The notes under the pieces are model-generated. The model was not told the DNA's origin. It saw only the letters and a list, made by a program, of their open reading frames with translations, and did not search any database. From Phycisphaerales bacterium (lineage in GTDB: Bacteria > Planctomycetota > Phycisphaerae > Sedimentisphaerales > Anaerobacaceae), in assembly GCA_003141275.1 (NCBI GenBank), contig PLLM01000018.1, positions 1,589-39,483 of the forward strand: a stretch of DNA of 37,895 nucleotides. The letters run 5' to 3'. Below are positions 1-6,513 of the stretch, in pieces. Positions within the stretch are counted from its first letter, which is position 1. The number at the start of each line of letters is the position of its first letter. Position numbers and translations under genes: made by a program.

Positions 1-711
1 GAGCCGTTCAGCGAGCCGAGGATACACAAGAATTTTCCGGGCGGGCCTGAAGAACTTGAGGCGTACAGGCAGGAGGTGGTTGACGGCATTCACGACCACT
101 GGATAGACCCGGCGGCGGGCAAATGGACATATACTTATCACGAGCGAGTGTTCGCGTATTCGCCGGTCGAGGACATAAGAAACCCCAAGGCCAAAAAGCC
201 ATTCAAAAAAGTAAACCAGATTCAGTATATTATCGATTCGCTGTCGAAGGTCGCGCACACGCGAAGAGCGCAGGCGATAACCTGGATGCCGACAGCGGAC
301 CCGGCGACGGATGACCCGCCCTGTTTGCAGCGGATATGGTGTCGGCTTGTAGCGGATGATGCCGGCGGCTATGTGCTGAATATGAACACGCACTGGCGAA
401 GCAGGGACCTGTATAAGGCGTGGTTTATGAACGTTTACGCGCTGACGGACCTGCAAAGGACAATCGCCGGTAAGATTTCAGAGAAGATAAACAAGCCCGT
501 CGCGGTCGGCAGGTACGTCGATATAAGCGACTCACTTCACATTTACGGCAGCTATTTCAAGGACGTTGTCCGCGAGATTGAAAAGATGCGGCAAAGCCCG
601 TTTACCGGACGTGCCTGGGAGAGCACACATCCGGCCTTTATGATGATGACGGATGACGCCCGCGAGAAGCTCGCCAAAGACCCGGACTGGTTCGCAAAAG
701 CTAGGGAATAA
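1..711 (+). CDS. Thymidylate synthase-family protein, 3' part (5' end outside window)
   Basis: The open frame runs from base 1, so the N-terminus is missing. The 236 visible codons carry the family landmarks in order: an Arg-rich segment RRAQAITW, then DPPC with the probable catalytic Cys at bases 322-324, then a stretch with RSRDLYKAW like the Arg-Ser-x-Asp phosphate/base-binding segment of ThyA, and finally DSLHIYG, which resembles the Asp-x-His-x-Tyr dUMP-binding motif. Known family members methylate dUMP (or hydroxymethylate dCMP) using methylene-tetrahydrofolate. Cys is followed by LQRIW rather than the usual HxxxQF, so this is not a canonical bacterial ThyA. It is closer in style to the shorter archaeal-type or unusual-substrate members. 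No partner gene is visible. The call to the superfamily is firm; the exact substrate is open. Confidence 0.8.
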   Translation, partial: EPFSEPRIHKNFPGGPEELEAYRQEVVDGIHDHWIDPAAGKWTYTYHERVFAYSPVEDIRNPKAKKPFKKVNQIQYIIDSLSKVAHTRRAQAITWMPTADPATDDPPCLQRIWCRLVADDAGGYVLNMNTHWRSRDLYKAWFMNVYALTDLQRTIAGKISEKINKPVAVGRYVDISDSLHIYGSYFKDVVREIEKMRQSPFTGRAWESTHPAFMMMTDDAREKLAKDPDWFAKARE

Positions 712-715
712 TAAT

Positions 716-789
716 AGAGGACAGAAGACCGAGGACTGAGGACAAATACCCTGGTTTTCCTTTATCTGTCATCTGTTTTCTGTCATCCG
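716..789. repeat. Mirrored 7-bp tandem array
   Basis: Four consecutive heptamers at 716-743 end in GGAC or AGAC (for example AGAGGAC and TGAGGAC). Four more at 762-789 end in CTG or CCG (for example TCATCTG). Read on the other strand, the first block becomes GTCCTC-type units, close to the GTCATC and GTTTTC units of the second block. The two blocks therefore form an imperfect inverted repeat around about 752. It begins 5 bases after the stop codon of the preceding gene. Confidence 0.65.
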
Positions 790-965
790 GCGGTTTGGCA
801 TTGTCTGCTTTGTTTCCTATAGTTTTAGCAGGGATAGCGAATAAAGCGGACAGAGCCACCTCTTAAATGGGGCACAATGGCCGTCCATATATAAAAATGA
901 CGCTAATCCAATTATTGTCCTGCCCGTACAATATTTATGTGCCTGTCAGGACCGCAAATACGGCG

Positions 966-1063
966 ACCTTCGCCCCGCCGGGGAAGCCCGAGGGCCGAAG
1001 GTTGGGGGGAGCCATATAAGTTTCTTTCCGAGTTGGGGCCTTTGTGTGCCATGCGCAAAGGCC
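966..1063. other. Nested inverted repeats, possible structured RNA
   Basis: ACCTTCG at 966-972 pairs with CGAAGGT at 996-1002. Between them are two small hairpins, CCCC/GGGG (973-976 with 980-983) and GCC/GGC (986-988 with 993-995), which gives a compact three-way junction. A separate hairpin, GGCCTTTG at 1037-1044 with CAAAGGCC at 1056-1063, follows. I do not recognise a known RNA family. A REP-like palindrome is an equally good explanation. Confidence 0.35.
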
Positions 1064-1211
1064 TTCTTTATTTGCGGGAAGAGACAATTATATTTATCGA
1101 AATACGATGGCCCGCGAAAAAATGGAAGTTCAAAACGCAAAGCCACAGCGTAAAACTTTAAGTTATCAGCTTTGGTTTTGAGCTTAACAGTTTAACCTTT
1201 GCATTTCCGCG

Positions 1212-1367
1212 TAGAAAATAAACAGAGCTGCCAGCATGCGCCGAAGAAGATACGCGCCGACAGCTCGGACGAGCACTGCCCATCCGCTTTTTATACGTGT
1301 CCAGCCGGAATTCCGTGCTTAAAGAAAATACAAAAATAATTTTGCCTGTACCGACGACAGTAAAGAC
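1212..1367 (-). ncRNA. Structured element, copy A (candidate RNA ending in a terminator)
   Basis: Read on the minus strand, this segment matches the one at 3226-3420 over most of its length. Shared blocks in order are ACTGTCGT, ACAGGCAAAA followed by a T-rich run, CAC-x-AATTCCG with CGG, a GGA-YGG hairpin, and a final hairpin followed by a T-rich tail. Here the final stem is GAGCTG (5' arm, about 1261-1266) with CAGCTC (about 1225-1230), then TGTTTATTT. In the other copy the same stem is GGGCTG with CAGCCC, so both sides changed together. It lies 50-200 bases downstream of the ferredoxin gene on the same strand. It could be a small RNA, a 3' UTR or a decayed mobile element. Confidence 0.45.
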
Positions 1368-1419
1368 CACAAACGCAGGAGCAAAGACACTAGACCCGAC
1401 TTCATAAATTGCGTTATAT

Positions 1420-2085
1420 CTATCCGGTTTTTTGGGGCCAGCTTAGAGCTTTTGCCGGACAGGCGGCGATACATTCGGGACATTTGAGGCAGTCACGGCT
1501 TGTGAGACGGCCGCCATCTTTATCCTGCACAATCGCAAGCCGGATTGGACAGGCCTTTTCGCACGCGTAGCATTTTTTACATTTAGCGGCGTCTATCAGA
1601 AGCTGCCGCTTATTGCCGCCGAGGGCGTTTTGCATTGTCCCCATCGGGCAAAACGCGCACCACATTCGCGGATGAAACAGTATTCCAAGCACAACGCCTA
1701 TCGTTGTGGTGATGACGCACATCATCCAGAATGTTTTGCCCCAGTGCCGCCAATCGCCGGGATTTTGCGAGATGCGCCATATCATAAATCCTGTCATCGC
1801 CGCAAGTATCGTCCACCGCAGCGGCATCCGCCTCATAAACATGGGGATTGTTTTGCGAAAGCTCAGAGGTGCGATTACTCTGTCAAAGAAACTGCCTCGC
1901 GGACAAAGATTCCCGCAGACATATCGGCCGTTAAAGAGACCTCCGACAAATCCCGTCAGCATTACCACCGGCACCACGAATCCAAAAACAGGATATTTCC
2001 AGCCAAGCGCAAGCGTAACTGCCACCACCGGCACAAGAAACCACTGAATAGCTCTGCGACGAGTAACCGCCGGATTTAATGACAT
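1420..2085 (-). CDS. NapH/CcoG-like membrane 4Fe-4S ferredoxin
   Basis: The protein is a membrane iron-sulfur electron carrier of the polyferredoxin type. Hydrophobic segments lie near residues 15-50, 95-110 and 120-140. Between them are two Cys motifs seen in NapH/NosR/CcoG proteins: CGNLCPRGSFFD and CAFCPMGTMQN. The C-terminal part has two classic 4Fe-4S clusters, CKKCYACEKACP and CLKCPECIAACP. Proteins of this family pass electrons between the quinone pool and periplasmic or membrane reductases, or help assemble oxidases. No reductase gene is next to it, so the partner is unknown. I chose the ATG at 2085 because it follows AAAGGTGG at good spacing. An upstream in-frame ATG at about 2103 has no ribosome site. 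Confidence 0.85.
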   Translation of the reverse strand: MSLNPAVTRRRAIQWFLVPVVAVTLALGWKYPVFGFVVPVVMLTGFVGGLFNGRYVCGNLCPRGSFFDRVIAPLSFRKTIPMFMRRMPLRWTILAAMTGFMIWRISQNPGDWRHWGKTFWMMCVITTTIGVVLGILFHPRMWCAFCPMGTMQNALGGNKRQLLIDAAKCKKCYACEKACPIRLAIVQDKDGGRLTSRDCLKCPECIAACPAKALSWPQKTG

Positions 2086-2501
2086 AGAGCCACCTTTTGA
2101 CATTTTCAACTATCCACCGTTTCTGGTTTGAACAAGCAACAAGAATATCATTGCAGACTAACATACCAGGACCTTTGGCCGCAAACAAAATTATCGCTAC
2201 TGATATATACGGAGCAGCCACCTGTTTTTGTTCGTAGCGGCCGTTAAATCGGCAAATCGACAATCTTCCTTCGCTTCCTCCGCCGCTAAAGCTATGCAGG
2301 ACAGGTGGATGGTTAAAACTAACCCAAAGATTGTGGAGTAATGTTGGGGGCAGTTGTATAAAGCTGAAAATCTTGAATTTCAAGTGCAGATTTGATATGC
2401 TATTGGTAATCAGACACAGCCCCGCCTTTTGGCGAGGTCTCGCCATCCCCCCATGGATGGCGGAAGCGTAGCTGAGCAGAAATTTACAAGGCGAAAATAA
2501 A
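2086..2501. other. Intergenic region with REP-like palindromes
   Basis: This is the divergent spacer between the ferredoxin (minus) and the next plus-strand gene. No coding frame is convincing. At 2266-2301 there is a CTTCG...CGCTAAAGCTA stretch related to the one at 33884-33905. At 2422-2460 three palindromes overlap. A segment GTAGCTGAGCA-GAA at about 2469 recurs before the HU-like gene (about 36144). Confidence 0.6.
2422..2460. repeat. Three overlapping palindromes
   Basis: CGCC/GGCG (2422-2425, 2430-2433), GGCGAG/CTCGCC (2430-2435, 2438-2443) and GCCATCC/GGATGGC (2441-2447, 2454-2460) share bases, so neighbouring hairpins exclude one another. The CGCCTTTTGGCG core also occurs at the end of the palindrome inside the acyltransferase gene (6061-6070). 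The same element family is therefore likely. Confidence 0.6.
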
Positions 2502-3077
2502 ATGGAAATAAATTACAACGGCTCAAAAGAAGATTTGATTGGCCGCTCCGAGAAATGCGATTATTGTATTTTCGAGGAAATCCTCACTGAAGAGCAGCGA
2601 AAGATAAAGGTTCTTGACCAGCCCGTCCCACAAAGCCATGCCCACAGGGTAAGCATCGAATATGCCTGCGGGAAAAATTATGCCGGTGTTTGCCCCATTA
2701 AATACGCCGCAATGAGGGCTTTTCCTGATGATTGCACAGCATGCCAGTATGGGGCTATCAAGGACTTTATCTGGGATTTAGGCAAGCGCAATCATAAAAA
2801 AACGAGTTATAAGGAAGCGATTCAGGAATGGACTAAAAGCCGGGATTTGGGCAGAGGGATAAAAGAAAGCTACGCACAAAGATTCAGAGAGATATGGAAT
2901 CTCGGGCTTAGAAAAATAAGCGAAGACAAACAGTCAGGAATGAGGCAGAATTTAACTGCTCCTCAGATTTATGAGATAGTGGTCGCAAGCCCCGCGGTTT
3001 ACGAGTCGGTCTTAACTCTTTTGAAAAAATTAACAGAAGAATCCCGGCAAAGAGATTCTGCCGACAAAAACAGATAA
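2502..3077 (+). CDS. Conserved-looking hypothetical protein, Cys-rich N-terminal half
   Basis: I do not recognise this 191-residue protein. The N-terminal half has spaced cysteines that could bind metal: CDYC near residue 19, CGKNYAGVC near 56-64 and CTAC near 78-81. A His pair (SHAH) lies near residues 45-48. The C-terminal half is charged and probably helical, with no signal peptide or membrane segment, so a cytoplasmic location is likely. The ribosome site is weak (AAGGCGAAAATAAA before the ATG). Codon use is similar to neighbours. Downstream lie REP-like repeats rather than a partner gene. A zinc-binding regulatory or Fe-S role is possible but not shown. Confidence 0.65.
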   Translation: MEINYNGSKEDLIGRSEKCDYCIFEEILTEEQRKIKVLDQPVPQSHAHRVSIEYACGKNYAGVCPIKYAAMRAFPDDCTACQYGAIKDFIWDLGKRNHKKTSYKEAIQEWTKSRDLGRGIKESYAQRFREIWNLGLRKISEDKQSGMRQNLTAPQIYEIVVASPAVYESVLTLLKKLTEESRQRDSADKNR

Positions 3078-3098
3078 CTGTTCGCCCTTGGCGGCCTC

Positions 3099-3196
3099 GC
3101 TTTGCAAAGAAGCCGTTAAATTGCAAATCAGAAATCATAAACAGAAAACTCCTGCCGTTTTGCAAAGCAAAACGAAACGCGGGGGCTTGCGCCCCC
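3099..3196. repeat. REP-like palindromes of the GTTTTGC/GCAAAAC family
   Basis: Positions 3099-3114 read GCTTTGCAAAGAAGCC, nearly identical to 36702-36717. At 3151-3196 the element has CCTGC, GTTTTGC (3157-3163), GCAAAAC (3167-3173), GCGGGGG, and then a GGGGGC/GCCCCC hairpin (3181-3186, 3191-3196). The same layout recurs at 36722-36758. The two sites are 33 kb apart in non-coding DNA, which points to a dispersed element. Confidence 0.7.
3118..3152. repeat. 7-bp tandem array (AAATNNN units)
   Basis: Five consecutive heptamers start with AAAT or AAAC: AAATTGC, AAATCAG, AAATCAT, AAACAGA, AAACTCC. The unit is the same as in the inverted arm of the array at 25252-25279. The array sits between two palindromic elements. 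Confidence 0.55.
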
Positions 3197-3225
3197 CAAT
3201 CCAGCAAGGAAATTCAGCGTTCTGT

Positions 3226-3420
3226 GGAAATAAAAAGGGCTGCCGGCCCACACCCAAAGTCGACAGCCCGAACGGTTCATCACCCGTCCTTTATCATAAT
3301 ATACGAGGCCCGGCGGAATTATGTGCCTGGGAAAATAAAAAGCAGTTTTGCCTGTCCCGCCAGCCCTGAGCAGTGTCGAGGGGAGCGAAGCCGAGGGGCT
3401 TTTACCGGTGCCACGACAGT
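3226..3420 (-). ncRNA. Structured element, copy B (candidate RNA ending in a terminator)
   Basis: This is the second copy of the element at 1212-1367, read on the minus strand, downstream of the zinc-ribbon gene at 3561-4460. The final hairpin GGGCTG (3267-3262) with CAGCCC (3242-3237) is followed directly by TTTTTATTT, which is a good intrinsic terminator. A preceding hairpin GGACGG (3287-3282) with CCGTTC (3273-3268) corresponds to GGATG with CGTCC in copy A, again with base-pairing kept. A TATATTATGAT stretch just before it could be a -10 region. A REP-like insertion (about 3362-3400) interrupts the 5' half relative to copy A. Function unknown. Confidence 0.5.
3362..3400 (-). repeat. REP-like element inserted in copy B
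   Basis: The segment begins and ends with AGCCC/GGGCT on the minus strand. It contains CCCCTCGACACTGCTCAGG, closely similar to the palindromic element at 27198-27223. Copy A lacks it, so it looks like an insertion. Confidence 0.6.
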
Positions 3421-3560
3421 TTTCGGAGCATACTTCGGATATCGCCAACACCTTTGACCGACACGTAAATCGTAATAGATAGTTGACGAAATACGATATA
3501 CCCCACTCCGTTGTTAAACTACGCAGGGCAGGCAAAATCCGCACGACGCAGGACGCGACT

Positions 3561-4460
3561 TCACCATGATTTGCTGAAATAGCAGTCGTAGTGCCTGTAA
3601 AAAAGCCCTATCGACCGCATAGCGATAATCGCGACGACCTGTACCGCCAGGTTAATCGCCAGATTGCCCGCCGTGTTCAGTATCGGCAGCGATTCGTATT
3701 GCCTGGTATGCGTTTCGATGAAACAGACAGCGGCGAGGAGTCCGAAAACGACCAGATAGGGGAAAAACGCCCGGATGACGGGGACGAACAGGCGGTCAAA
3801 ACGGAGCAGTTCGGGAAGGTCTTCGAGGACCGCCGCGACCAGTATAGCCATCGGGAACAGGAAGAGCCCGCCGGCAAACAATGCCCGCAGAAACAAATTC
3901 AAAACTGTTGTCGTGCCCCAGATACTTTCCCAGGTTACGCCTTTATCTTTGAAAAACGAAAGGGCGGCGATGAATGGGAGCTGGACGATGAAGACGGCAA
4001 ATGCAAAGACGAGAATCGGTTTGATGATGTGGAACAGAAACGTGACGCTTGTCCCCATCTCTATTTCGGGCAGCTTGTCGATGCCTGCCGCGGTTTCATT
4101 GATGAGTTGCAGATAGAATCCGAAAAGATACCCCCACGCCGCGAAATACACAAAATATCCCATGCAGAAGGTGCCTTCCGTAAAAAACCTGAAACATACC
4201 ACCGCGATAACGAACACAAGCGCCGTAATGTTGTCCTTGTCGAAAAAAATCTTCCAGCTATCGATGAATACGGCGTGATAAAAACCCGGCAGGGGAAATT
4301 CCGGCTCGACTTTCGGCTCGATTTTTTGGGGTGTCTGGCCTGATTTTTCGGGTATTATCTGCTGCTGGCCGCAGGTCATACATTTTACGGACTGGCCGGC
4401 GTGTTTGTCGGTGAAGGCGATAAGAGAACCGCATTTGGGACAGTGGAACTGTATCGTCAT
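3561..4460 (-). CDS. Zinc-ribbon membrane protein
   Basis: The N-terminus is a short zinc ribbon, CPKC (residues 8-11) and CMTC (27-30), of the type found at the start of many planctomycete proteins. A Pro/Glu-rich linker (about 40-58) follows. The remainder has about six hydrophobic segments, near residues 78-100, 103-120, 143-165, 185-215, 228-250 and 265-285. This places the ribbon in the cytoplasm and the body in the inner membrane. Function is not known. It starts 7 bases after pilT on the same strand, so the two are probably co-transcribed. That suggests, without proof, a role linked to pilus retraction or surface behaviour. Confidence 0.75.
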   Translation of the reverse strand: MTIQFHCPKCGSLIAFTDKHAGQSVKCMTCGQQQIIPEKSGQTPQKIEPKVEPEFPLPGFYHAVFIDSWKIFFDKDNITALVFVIAVVCFRFFTEGTFCMGYFVYFAAWGYLFGFYLQLINETAAGIDKLPEIEMGTSVTFLFHIIKPILVFAFAVFIVQLPFIAALSFFKDKGVTWESIWGTTTVLNLFLRALFAGGLFLFPMAILVAAVLEDLPELLRFDRLFVPVIRAFFPYLVVFGLLAAVCFIETHTRQYESLPILNTAGNLAINLAVQVVAIIAMRSIGLFYRHYDCYFSKSW

Positions 4461-4467
4461 CTTTTTT

Positions 4468-5625
4468 TTATTCGCCTGGGGCGGATTCCACCATTTTCAT
4501 CGCGTCAACGAATGATTTCTGGTCGTTGGCCCATTTTTTCGCTTCGAGCAGGTCGATTTTGTCCTGCTTTACCAACTGGGCAAGGTGTCTTTCCATCGTC
4601 GTCATTTTTTCGTCAGGATTTAGGCGTGTTTTTGTCTGAAGCTGGGAGTATATCTGTTCGACTTTGCCCGTCCTTATGAGATTTGCGCAGGCGTAGTTGT
4701 TGTTATTGAGCAATTCGATTGCGGCAATGCGGCCGGTGCCGTCTTTTTTGGGGATGAGTTTCTGACAAATGATGTACGCAAGTCCGAGCGACATCTGGTT
4801 ACGGACTTCGCTTTGCCTGCCGGTCGGGAAATAATCCAGGATGCGGGTTATTGTGCCTATAGCGTCTCTTGTGTGCAGTGTCGAAAATACCAGGTGTCCG
4901 GTTTCGGCGGCCATAAGCGTCATCGATATTGTCTCGGAGTCGCGCATTTCGCCCACGAATATGACGTCGGGGTCTTCACGGAGCATTGCCCGCAGGCCGT
5001 GGCTGAATGATTTCACATCCCTGCCCACCTCTCGCTGCGATACCATACTGTGCTTGTTGGGGAGAAGGTACTCGATTGGGTCTTCGAGCGTTATAATCCG
5101 GCAGGCTTTCTTCTCGCTTATCCGGTCTATTATGGATGATATTGTTGTTGATTTGCCGGCTCCCGTAATACCTGTCACAAGAACGAGTCCCTGCTTGCAC
5201 TCGACGATGTCCTCCCAGATGTTGTTCGGAAAGCCGATTGACTCGACCTTCGGGATATCCATCGACAATGCCCGTATCGCGGCGCTCATCCCGTCATTTT
5301 CACGAAAGATGTTTATGCGGAACTGCAATGACCCGACGCGGTATGAGCAATCGACGTCATAATCCTGATGAAACTTGTGAAGGTTATCTTCGCTTAGCAG
5401 CGGATATATGAGCTTTTTGGCGATTTCAGGAGTGACGGGCTGGCCCTTGAGGTATGTTATGTCGCCGTCGATTCGGTACGCCGGCGTAGTGCCGACCTTG
5501 ATGTGAAGGTCCGAGACCCGCATCGCTCCTCTTTTCTCAAAATACGCGAGCAGGTCCTGCATGCTGAGCAGTCCCATATTTTCGGTGGGGTACACCTTGG
5601 CCGTGATATCATATACTTCAGCCAT
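4468..5625 (-). CDS. pilT: PilT-type pilus retraction ATPase
   Basis: This is a GspE/PilT-family hexameric ATPase that powers disassembly of type IV pili at the inner membrane. Visible landmarks in the 385 residues are the N-terminal PAS-like domain with SDLHIKVG (38-45), Walker A GITGAGKST (152-160), the Asp box RIITLEDPIEYL (about 176-187), Walker B DPDVIFVGEMRD (about 219-230) and the His box STLHTRDA (about 247-254). Length is slightly above the usual 345-370 because of a short N-terminal extension. The ATG follows AGGAGG at ideal spacing. No other pilus gene is near, so this is an orphan retraction ATPase in the window. The downstream zinc-ribbon membrane protein is its only apparent operon partner. 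Confidence 0.95.
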   Translation of the reverse strand: MAEVYDITAKVYPTENMGLLSMQDLLAYFEKRGAMRVSDLHIKVGTTPAYRIDGDITYLKGQPVTPEIAKKLIYPLLSEDNLHKFHQDYDVDCSYRVGSLQFRINIFRENDGMSAAIRALSMDIPKVESIGFPNNIWEDIVECKQGLVLVTGITGAGKSTTISSIIDRISEKKACRIITLEDPIEYLLPNKHSMVSQREVGRDVKSFSHGLRAMLREDPDVIFVGEMRDSETISMTLMAAETGHLVFSTLHTRDAIGTITRILDYFPTGRQSEVRNQMSLGLAYIICQKLIPKKDGTGRIAAIELLNNNNYACANLIRTGKVEQIYSQLQTKTRLNPDEKMTTMERHLAQLVKQDKIDLLEAKKWANDQKSFVDAMKMVESAPGE

Positions 5626-5636
5626 ATTTGCCTCCT

Positions 5637-5649
5637 GTGATTAAATCAC
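5637..5649. promoter_or_regulatory. Palindrome directly upstream of the pilT ribosome site
   Basis: GTGATTAAATCAC is a perfect 6-1-6 inverted repeat that abuts the AGGAGG of pilT. The half-site TGAT/ATCA resembles FNR/CRP-type operators, but the spacing does not fit either exactly. It could be an operator or a short leader hairpin covering the ribosome site. Confidence 0.35.
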
Positions 5650-5700
5650 CTTATCATTGCCAATAGTATATCACTTAATTTATCCTGGGGCAAACCGCAA

Positions 5701-5742
5701 TTGATTATTGATTATTGATGATTGATGATTGATAATTGACGC
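5701..5742. repeat. 7-bp tandem array (TTGATNA units) before the acyltransferase gene
   Basis: Six consecutive heptamers: TTGATTA twice, TTGATGA twice, TTGATAA, then TTGACGC. The array ends 6 bases before the ATG at 5749. It therefore occupies the place where a promoter and leader would be expected. Confidence 0.8.
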
Positions 5743-5748
5743 GCAGGT

Positions 5749-6513
5749 ATGGATATGACTGATATGACGGCAAAAACTGGAACTCGTATTCCTATGAGCA
5801 GGATACAGAAGCTCATAGGCGAAAGGATGCTTGAGAGCAAGCGGACCAAGCCCTGCTACTACATCGGGATAAAGGCCGACACGACGGAGCTTATGGACAG
5901 CCGCCACGAACTGAAAAAGCGGCTCGGCGTCAAAATCACCTCGAATGCCTTTTATATCAAGGCCCTTGGCCTTGCGGTTAAAGAATTCCCCTTAATGGTC
6001 GGCTCATTGCCCGCCTGCGGCGAGACCCCTCGGCTCGAAGGCCGCGAGGCCTGCGGCTCGCCTTTTGGCGGGCAGGGTGATTCGATAAAAATAGCTGATT
6101 CGGTCAACGTTGGCTTCGCCGTAAGCGCACCGCACGGATTAGTTGTGCCCGTGGTCAAAGAAGCCGACAAAAAGTCGCTTGCCGAAATAGCCGTTCTCGA
6201 AAAGGAGCTGACCGACAAGGCACGCAGCAATAAACTTTCCCTCGATGATATTACCGGCGAGACAATCGGGCTGAGTAATCTTGGCGTTTATGATATTGAT
6301 TCGTTTATCGGTATTGTCCCGCCTCCCGCGACGACGATTTTAGCTGTTGGAAATACCTTGCGAACTGCTGTTCCCCAAAATGGGCAGGTTGTTATCCGCA
6401 AAATCACTGATTTGACGATAGCTGTGGATTCGAGGGTTGTCCCCGACCCCTACGCCGCGAAATTCCTGGCCCGTATCGCTGAATTGCTCAAGGGGCCAAA
6501 ACGGCTGATATAA
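5749..6513 (+). CDS. Stand-alone 2-oxoacid dehydrogenase acyltransferase (E2) catalytic-domain homologue, active site altered
   Basis: Residues 10-80 (RIPMSRIQKLIGERM, then ITSNAFYIKALGLAVKEFP) and 112-250 (NVGFAVSAPHGLVVPVVKEAD, LSNLGVYDID) match the catalytic domain of lipoate acyltransferases. There is no lipoyl domain or peripheral-subunit-binding domain, and E1 and E3 genes are absent nearby. The normal C-terminal catalytic motif is DHRVVDG. Here it reads DSRVVPDP, so the catalytic His is replaced by Ser and the Asp-Gly pair is displaced. Residues 87-109 are encoded by a palindromic repeat not expected in the family. The protein may be a non-catalytic trimeric-core relative, use another chemistry, or be decaying. 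The ATG at 5749 has only a weak AGG site; ATGs at 5755 and 5764 are alternatives. Confidence 0.8.
   Translation: MDMTDMTAKTGTRIPMSRIQKLIGERMLESKRTKPCYYIGIKADTTELMDSRHELKKRLGVKITSNAFYIKALGLAVKEFPLMVGSLPACGETPRLEGREACGSPFGGQGDSIKIADSVNVGFAVSAPHGLVVPVVKEADKKSLAEIAVLEKELTDKARSNKLSLDDITGETIGLSNLGVYDIDSFIGIVPPPATTILAVGNTLRTAVPQNGQVVIRKITDLTIAVDSRVVPDPYAAKFLARIAELLKGPKRLI
6009..6073. repeat. Palindromic element inside the acyltransferase gene
   Basis: Three nested stems are visible: GCCCGCC/GGCGGGC (6009-6015, 6067-6073), GGCGAG/CTCGCC (6019-6024, 6057-6062) and CCTCG/CGAGG (6028-6032, 6045-6049). Family sequence is recognisable immediately before (FPLMVGSL) and after (DSIKIADSVNVGFAV), so the element adds about 22 residues without breaking the frame. 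Confidence 0.75.

Larger units (their letters stand above)
712..1419. other. Intergenic region without a credible gene
   Basis: No frame here shows a start with a ribosome site or a recognisable domain. The gap holds a mirrored 7-bp array (716-789), a nested inverted-repeat structure (966-1063), a weaker 7-bp-phased AT-rich stretch (about 1150-1200) and the structured minus-strand element at 1212-1367. The element would be read through from the ferredoxin gene at 1420-2085. Confidence 0.6.

Noticed and set aside
937-1161. Short plus-strand frame in the first gap
   Set aside because: It covers the nested inverted repeats and lacks a ribosome site and any plausible protein pattern.
1931-2446. 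Minus-strand open frame of 171 codons upstream of the ferredoxin
   Set aside because: It overlaps the ferredoxin 5' end in another frame, has no domain and translates low-complexity intergenic DNA.
3341-3360. c-di-GMP riboswitch suggested by ACAGGCAAAA in copies A and B
   Set aside because: The remaining conserved segments of that riboswitch (GGACGCAAAGC and the second stem) are absent.
3128-3544. Minus-strand open frame over structured copy B
   Set aside because: The frame runs through hairpins, a REP-like insert and a terminator. The matching frame in copy A is closed and shares only what follows from DNA similarity.
3591-4343. Long plus-strand open frame (250 codons) opposite the zinc-ribbon membrane gene
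   Set aside because: It is a mirror of the true minus-strand gene, highly charged, with no ribosome site or domain.
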